Source: Cytobacillus oceanisediminis
Lineage (GTDB): Bacteria; Bacillota; Bacilli; Bacillales; Cytobacillaceae
Reading direction: 5' to 3'
DNA: 64,000 bases
Assembly: GCF_003182355.1 (NCBI RefSeq)
Contig: NZ_QGTW01000009.1
Coordinates: forward strand, 186,001 to 250,000
Shown piece by piece: positions 59,023 through 64,000 of the stretch. Numbering within the stretch: position 1 is the first letter of the stretch; each line of letters begins with the position of its first letter. Below the pieces are notes generated by a model that saw only the letters and a list, made by a program, of their open reading frames with translations, did no database searches and was not told where the DNA came from. Position numbers and translations under genes: made by a program.

Positions 59023-59070
59023 GCACCCTGTTGATTGGAGCGGAAATCGACTGGCAAGTTTAACAGAGCC
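59023..59070 (+). repeat. Dispersed repeat, internally deleted copy F
   Basis: Only the ends remain: GCACCCTGTTGATTGGAG joined to CGGAAATCGACTGGC and TTTAACAGAGCC. It has the same flanks as full copies, so the interior appears deleted. Confidence 0.75.
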
Positions 59071-59090
59071 TTAAAAAAGGAGTTGTCATA

Positions 59091-59954
59091 ATGAAAAAGA
59101 AAAATAGTGTGTTTCTCATCATAACGATACCTGCCTTTCTCCTTTTCTTCATTTTTCATAGTTATCCGGCCTTGCAAGGGATTTTTTACAGCTTTACGGA
59201 TTGGAAAGGGTATGGAGATTGGAGCTTCGTTGGATTAAAGAACTACCTGAATGTTTTTAAAGATGGGCGTGCAGGGGATGCTTATCTATTTACCTTTAAA
59301 TTTGCTATTTTATCTACCATTCTGGTAAATATAATTAGTCTTTTGGTTGCCATCGGGCTTAACTCGAAAATTAAATTTCACAAAACACTTCGGGCCATCT
59401 ATTTTTTACCTTATATTCTTAGTATTTTAATTGTTGGCTTTATCTTTAATTTTATTTTTGCGCATTTTCTTCCGCAGATTGGTGATGCATTTGGATGGGA
59501 GTTTTTGACCCGAAATATTCTAGGAAATCCGGATTTGGCCTGGATCGGAATAGTCATCGTGGCAGTATGGCAAGCTGTTTCTTTTAATACGATTTTGTAC
59601 CTTGCTGGTCTCGTTACGATATCAGAAGATTTATATGAAGCTGCAAGTATCGACGGTGCAGGTGTTTGGACAAAGTTCTGGAAAATTACATTTCCGCTGA
59701 TTGCTCCTTTCTTTACGATTAATATGGTACTGTCACTTAAAAACTTCCTGATGGTGTTCGACCAGATTGTTGCCTTAACAGGCGGAGGCCCAGGAAAGTC
59801 AACAGAATCCATCTCCTTGCTTATTTACCGTGGAGGATTCGAAGGAGGAGAATTCGCGTATCAATCAGCGAATGCTGTTATTTATTTTATCGTTATCATT
59901 GTCTTCTCTATCATTCAATTAAAATTCTTAAATAAAAGAGAGGTGGAAAACTAA
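59091..59954 (+). CDS. Sugar ABC transporter permease 1 (MalF/MsmF-like)
   Basis: Product is 287 aa with six membrane segments. The inner-membrane EAA loop, ATP-binding-subunit contact, is visible as LYEAASIDGAGVWTKFWKIT. FLIITIPAFLLFFIFHSYPA starts the first helix. ATG 59091 follows AAAAGGAG. It overlaps the second permease gene by one base (TAATG). The ATPase subunit (MsmX-type) is not encoded here, as is common in Bacillus. Confidence 0.9.
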   Translation: MKKKNSVFLIITIPAFLLFFIFHSYPALQGIFYSFTDWKGYGDWSFVGLKNYLNVFKDGRAGDAYLFTFKFAILSTILVNIISLLVAIGLNSKIKFHKTLRAIYFLPYILSILIVGFIFNFIFAHFLPQIGDAFGWEFLTRNILGNPDLAWIGIVIVAVWQAVSFNTILYLAGLVTISEDLYEAASIDGAGVWTKFWKITFPLIAPFFTINMVLSLKNFLMVFDQIVALTGGGPGKSTESISLLIYRGGFEGGEFAYQSANAVIYFIVIIVFSIIQLKFLNKREVEN

Positions 59955-60775
59955 TGAATCGCAAAAAAACAAGCTGGCTGGTCACCACTCTCTTAATTTT
60001 AGGTTCATTACTTATTCTTTTTCCACTATATTTAACGATCACAATCGCCTTCAAAACACCGCCTGAAATGGCCGGCAATTTATTGGCGCTTCCAAAATCA
60101 TGGTCGTTTGATAACTTTGCAAAAGCAATTGAAATGACTAATTTTTTCAATGCATTTAAAAACAGTGCGTTTGTTACAATTTTTGTTGTCATCTTTACAG
60201 TGCTGACAAATTCGCTTGTTTCCTACGCCATTGCACGGAATCTTCATAAGAAATTTTATAAGTTTTTATACTTCTATTTTTTAAGTGCGATGTTTATTCC
60301 TTTTCCAATTATCATGCTTCCGCTTGTAAAACAGACAAGTGCCTGGGGAATGGATAACCTGGTAGGTTTAATTATTTTGTATATTGTTTTCAATTTATCC
60401 TTTAACGTGTTTATCTATATTGGCTATATTAGAGCCATCCCAGTTGAGTTGGAAGAAGCAGCAATCATGGATGGTGCAAGCACTTGGGGAGTATTCTGGA
60501 AAGTTATTTTCCCTCTGCTTGCGCCAATGAATGCCACGGTAGCCATTATTACCAGCCTGGGTGCCTGGAACGACTTTATGCTTCCGCTCGTTTTGCTGAG
60601 TGACCGGGAAATGGCGACATTGCCGCTTGTCCAGTATATTTTCCAGGGTCAATTCAGCACAGATTATAATCTTGCATTTGCTTCCTATTTAATGGCACTT
60701 GCTCCAATGATTATCGTGTACATTTTTGCCCAGAAGTGGATTATTAGCGGTGTTATGAAGGGTTCGATAAAATAA
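59954..60775 (+). CDS. Sugar ABC transporter permease 2 (MalG/MsmG-like)
   Basis: Product is 273 aa with six membrane segments and an EAA loop ELEEAAIMDGASTWGVFWKV. Together with permease 1 it forms the transmembrane channel for the sugar captured by the lipoprotein. ATG 59954 overlaps the preceding stop. Confidence 0.9.
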   Translation: MNRKKTSWLVTTLLILGSLLILFPLYLTITIAFKTPPEMAGNLLALPKSWSFDNFAKAIEMTNFFNAFKNSAFVTIFVVIFTVLTNSLVSYAIARNLHKKFYKFLYFYFLSAMFIPFPIIMLPLVKQTSAWGMDNLVGLIILYIVFNLSFNVFIYIGYIRAIPVELEEAAIMDGASTWGVFWKVIFPLLAPMNATVAIITSLGAWNDFMLPLVLLSDREMATLPLVQYIFQGQFSTDYNLAFASYLMALAPMIIVYIFAQKWIISGVMKGSIK

Positions 60776-60820
60776 CTAGTCACTTAAGAAGTGGCTATGA
60801 TTATGTTAATAATTTATAAT

Positions 60821-61037
60821 GGCACCCTGTTGATTGGAAAGGAAGGCACTAATCCCGCGAAAATGCCTTCGCATTTTCTTCGTGCGGTGTTAACTCGGAG
60901 AAGCTTATTCAATATCCTGCGGGAGAAGCGTACCAAGGGAGACCCCGCAGGCGGGTAAGCACCGAGGAGGCTCCCGGTAGCCCGCTGTTCGCTGAGTGCC
61001 TGTAGTGGAAATCAACAGGTCCCATCCAACAGAGCCT
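60821..61037 (+). repeat. Dispersed repeat, extended copy G
   Basis: Ends are the same as in other copies (CACCCTGTTGATTGGAAA ... GTGGAAATCAACAGG). About 65 extra bases are present after GGAAGGCAC, including the hairpin GAAAATGC-CTTC-GCATTTTC. Copy H carries the same kind of insert, so these two form a subtype. Confidence 0.8.
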
Positions 61038-61076
61038 TATTGTAATAGAATTTATATTTGATCGGAGTTGTAACAA

Positions 61077-62762
61077 TTGAACAAAACATGGTGGAAAGAA
61101 AGCGTCATTTATCAAATCTATCCAAGAAGCTTTAACGATTCCAATGGGGACGGAATTGGCGATATTAACGGAATCACAGAAAAAATACCATACTTAAGAG
61201 AACTGGGGATTGATGTGATTTGGCTATCTCCTGTTTACAAGTCACCAAATGATGATAATGGCTACGACATCTCCGATTACCGGGATATCATGAACGAATT
61301 CGGAACGATGCAGGACTTTGACCGTATGCTGGCTAAAGCTCATGAATTCGGGATTAAAATCATGATGGATCTGGTTGTTAATCACTCAAGCGATGAACAT
61401 AACTGGTTCCAGGAATCACGCAAATCCAAAGATAACCCGTACAGAGATTATTATATTTGGAAAAAGACAGACACTGGAGAGCCTCCAACCAACTGGGGCG
61501 CTGCGTTTGGAGGAAGTGTATGGGAATATGATGAACAAACAGGCGAATATTATTTGCATCTTTTCAGCAAGAAACAGCCTGATCTCAATTGGGAAAACCC
61601 TGTTCTAAGAACTGAAGTTTATGAAATGATGCGCTATTGGCTCGATAAAGGCATTGATGGGTTCAGAATGGATGTCATTAATTTCATTTCCAAAGATACA
61701 AGCTATCCGCAGGGAGAAATTCGTGAAGGTCATAAGTATGGCGACGGAAGCAAGTATTATATGAATGGACCAAGAATCCACGAATTTCTGAAGGAAATGA
61801 ATAAAGAAGCACTTAGTGATTATGATACGATTACAGTCGGTGAGATGCCGGGGGTAACGGTTGAAGAAGGCAAGCTTTACACAGGGGAAGACCGCAAAGA
61901 GTTAAATATGGTGTTCCATTTTGAACATGTCGGGCTAGGTGACGGCCAATACGGCAAATGGGATCCCCGTCCATGGAAACTAACGGAACTAAAAGAAATT
62001 TTCACAAAGTGGCAAAAGGGTCTTGAAAATGATGGCTGGAATAGCTTGTACTGGAGCAACCACGACCAGCCGCGGGCCATTTCCAGATGGGGAAATGACT
62101 CCGATGAATATCGTGTTGTTTCAGGGAAGATGATTGCTACCTGCCTTCATATGATGCAGGGCACCCCATATATTTACCAGGGTGAAGAAATCGGCATGAC
62201 GAACGTCAAGTTCAATGATATCAACGATTACCGTGATATTGAAACATTAAATGCATACCGTGATCTAACTCCGGATTCATTGACCCACGAAGAAATTTTT
62301 AAAGGAATCCATGAGCGGAGCCGTGATAATGCCAGAACACCGGTCCAATGGGATAACAGCCCTAATGCAGGCTTTACAGCTGGAACGCCTTGGATTAATG
62401 TAAATCCTAATTATGAAGAGATTAATGCAGAAGCTGTATTAAAAGATGAAGAATCAATCTTCCATTATTATAAAAAGCTCATTCAATTAAGAAAGCAAAA
62501 TGAAGTGATTGTGTATGGGAAATTTAACTTAGTCATGGAGGAAGATGAGCAAATCTTTACGTTTACAAGAACACTTGGCGAAGACCAGCTGCTTGTCATG
62601 TGCAATTTCAGCGGGGAAACTCCTGTTTTTAAGCTGCCGGAGACTTTAAGTTATTCTTCTAAAGCATTATTGATCTCAAATCTAAATGTAAATGAAAATG
62701 AATCAATTGATGAATTAACGCTTAAGCCTTATGAGGCAAGAGTCTATCGATTAAAGAAATAA
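61077..62762 (+). CDS. Oligo-1,6-glucosidase / alpha-glucosidase (GH13)
   Basis: Product is 561 aa from TTG 61077 with GGAG 8 bases upstream. GH13 hallmarks: GIDVIWLSPVYKSPN, DLVVNHSSD, GFRMDVINF (nucleophile Asp), TVGEMPG (acid Glu) and SNHDQPR (third acid). The size and the DLVVNHSSDEH segment favour an exo-acting oligo-1,6-glucosidase/alpha-glucosidase of subfamily 31 rather than an amylase. It is cytosolic and hydrolyses the imported alpha-glucosides to glucose. Confidence 0.9.
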   Translation: MNKTWWKESVIYQIYPRSFNDSNGDGIGDINGITEKIPYLRELGIDVIWLSPVYKSPNDDNGYDISDYRDIMNEFGTMQDFDRMLAKAHEFGIKIMMDLVVNHSSDEHNWFQESRKSKDNPYRDYYIWKKTDTGEPPTNWGAAFGGSVWEYDEQTGEYYLHLFSKKQPDLNWENPVLRTEVYEMMRYWLDKGIDGFRMDVINFISKDTSYPQGEIREGHKYGDGSKYYMNGPRIHEFLKEMNKEALSDYDTITVGEMPGVTVEEGKLYTGEDRKELNMVFHFEHVGLGDGQYGKWDPRPWKLTELKEIFTKWQKGLENDGWNSLYWSNHDQPRAISRWGNDSDEYRVVSGKMIATCLHMMQGTPYIYQGEEIGMTNVKFNDINDYRDIETLNAYRDLTPDSLTHEEIFKGIHERSRDNARTPVQWDNSPNAGFTAGTPWINVNPNYEEINAEAVLKDEESIFHYYKKLIQLRKQNEVIVYGKFNLVMEEDEQIFTFTRTLGEDQLLVMCNFSGETPVFKLPETLSYSSKALLISNLNVNENESIDELTLKPYEARVYRLKK

Positions 62763-62764
62763 TG

Positions 62765-62792
62765 AGAGGGCCTGTGGAGGGCCCTTTTTTAG
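62765..62792 (+). terminator. Terminator after the first glucosidase
   Basis: GGGCC pairs with GGCCC over TGTGGA, followed by TTTTTT. Confidence 0.85.
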
Positions 62793-62809
62793 AGTACATT
62801 ATGAAAATT

Positions 62810-63006
62810 GGCACTCTGTTAATTGCAGCGGAAGGCACGGGATCCTCGAAAGTGCATTTGCATTTCCTTTTTGCGGTGTTTACTCAGGGACGCTTATTCA
62901 ATGTCCTGCGGGAGAAGCGAGTTATAGGGAGACCCTGCAGGCTTAGTGCTTGAGGAGGTTCCCGACTACCCGGAGCGGAAATTAACAGACCTAGTTTAAC
63001 AGCGCT
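62810..63006 (+). repeat. Dispersed repeat, extended copy H
   Basis: Starts GGCACTCTGTTAATTGCAG and ends GAGCGGAAATTAACAGACC. It shares with copy G the extra segment (GCATTTGCATTTCC, GCGGTGTTTACTC, CGCTTATTCAATGTCC). It lies between the two glucosidase genes. Confidence 0.75.
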
Positions 63007-63042
63007 TTTTACAAATGAATTTGTTATAAAAGAGGTGTCCCT

Positions 63043-64000
63043 GTGAATAAAAAGTGGTGGAAAGAAGCGGTTGTTTATCAAATTTACTGGAGAAGCTTTT
63101 TCGATTCCGATGGAGATGGCTATGGTGATTTAAAAGGGGTAATGGAGAAGCTCGATTATATTAAGGATCTTGGCATTGATGTGATCTGGCTTAATCCATT
63201 TTATAAATCCCCTGACCGAGATAATGGCTATGATATCTCGGACTATTATGATGTGATGGATAAAGCAGGAGATATGGCGATTTTTGAAGAGTTGATCCAG
63301 GAAATCCATAGCCGCGGTTTAAAGGTGATCATGGATCTCGTCGTCAACCATACATCTGATCAGCATCCATGGTTTGCTGAATCCCGTTCTTCAAAAGATA
63401 ACCCGAAAAGGGATTGGTATATTTGGGAAGATCCAAAGGACGGCAAGGAGCCGAATAACTGGCGTTCCTATTTTGCGCCATCTTGTTGGGAGTGGGATGA
63501 GCAAACAGGCCAATATTATTATCATTCCTTTGCGGTAGAGCAGCCGGACCTTAATTGGAGAAACCCTGAACTTCGAAATGAAATTTATAAAATGATGAGA
63601 TTTTGGCTTGATAAAGGGATTGATGGCTTCAGAATGGATGTTATTAATCTCCTGGCTAAAAAAGAAGTTTTTTCAGATGCTGAGAATCCAAACAATATCA
63701 GCTATTTGGCCAATAACCCTGGTATTCATGACTATCTTCAGGAAATGCACAGGGAGGTTCTACAGCATTATGATGTCATGACAGTCGGCGAGATTCCATT
63801 TGTCTCTCCTGAGGAAGGATTACTTTATGTAGATGAGAGCCGGAATGAGCTGAATACTTTATTCCATTTCCAAGTAGCAGATGATATGCCAACCTGGAAT
63901 ATGCTTCGGTATAAGGAAATCCAATCAAGCTGGTATGAAGGCCTTAAGAAAAGGGGCTGGAATTCGCAATTTCTTAACAATCATGACCACACAAGACAAG
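63043..64000 (+). CDS. Second GH13 alpha-glucosidase, C-terminus cut by the window edge
   Basis: GTG at 63043 with AGAGGTG upstream opens a frame of about 319 codons with no stop before the window end. It is a paralogue of the gene at 61077: GIDVIWLNPFYKSPD, LVVNHTSDQHPW, GFRMDVINL (nucleophile), TVGEIPF (acid) and NNHDHTR (third acid). It differs in the substrate-binding region (NPNNISYLANNPGIH), so specificity may differ, for example trehalose-6-phosphate or isomaltose. Cytosolic. Confidence 0.85.
   Translation, partial: MNKKWWKEAVVYQIYWRSFFDSDGDGYGDLKGVMEKLDYIKDLGIDVIWLNPFYKSPDRDNGYDISDYYDVMDKAGDMAIFEELIQEIHSRGLKVIMDLVVNHTSDQHPWFAESRSSKDNPKRDWYIWEDPKDGKEPNNWRSYFAPSCWEWDEQTGQYYYHSFAVEQPDLNWRNPELRNEIYKMMRFWLDKGIDGFRMDVINLLAKKEVFSDAENPNNISYLANNPGIHDYLQEMHREVLQHYDVMTVGEIPFVSPEEGLLYVDESRNELNTLFHFQVADDMPTWNMLRYKEIQSSWYEGLKKRGWNSQFLNNHDHTRQ

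Overview
The window looks like a chromosomal segment of a spore-forming, low-GC Gram-positive bacterium of the Bacillaceae, probably a Cytobacillus/Mesobacillus-type Bacillus. The signs are strong AGGAGG ribosome binding sites with frequent TTG and GTG starts, a YyaC-type sporulation protein, a B. subtilis-like nasA/nasBCDEF cluster with TnrA-type boxes, and a dispersed TTGATT...AATCAA repeat family seen in Bacillus genomes. No rRNA, tRNA, phage, transposase or CRISPR array was seen.

Layout. 1-9 kb holds separate housekeeping and accessory genes: a truncated LysM protein, cysteine desulfidase CyuA, a decayed LuxR regulator, an orphan HTH-TPR (RRNPP-like) regulator, an acetamidase/formamidase, an EamA exporter, a secreted M14 carboxypeptidase and YyaC. 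9-24 kb is the most unusual part. A GntR regulator, two permeases, an aspartate-dehydrogenase-like enzyme, two plant-type 2Fe-2S ferredoxins, a creatininase-family hydrolase, a heme-oxygenase-like dimetal oxygenase (CADD/PqqC-like fold), a 28-residue peptide and an uncharacterised 111-residue protein are spread over many short transcription units. Most of these are preceded by the same palindromic operator, core TTGGTATACAA. An aldehyde dehydrogenase, a GlcG/HbpS protein, paired half-size chromate-type transporters and a second, near-identical GntR regulator lie in between. I read this as one GntR-controlled, undescribed oxidative catabolic system. 24-29 kb continues with a likely catabolic operon (RidA, MBL-fold hydrolase, M42 peptidase, hydroxypyruvate-isomerase-like protein, tartronate-semialdehyde-reductase-like protein).

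29-42 kb holds a lysozyme-like cell wall enzyme, then a regulatory trio (KaiC-like ATPase, small winged-helix-like protein, large GAF-LuxR regulator) directly upstream of a complete Flp/Tad type pilus locus (pilin, prepilin peptidase, TadE, TadG, CpaB, CpaE, CpaF, TadB, TadC). 42-56 kb has a beta-lactamase-family remnant, lipoteichoic acid synthase LtaS, and divergent nitrate assimilation genes (nasA; nasB-nasC-nasD-nasE-hemD-like-nasF). 56-64 kb is a maltodextrin/alpha-glucoside locus (LacI regulator with palindromic operators, ABC importer MalEFG-like, two GH13 alpha-glucosidases), the last gene cut by the window end.

Non-coding architecture is rich. There are eight copies of a structured dispersed repeat (two of an extended subtype in the mal locus), one array of 52-bp tandem repeats, and two arrays with an exact 20-bp period lying just after operon ends.
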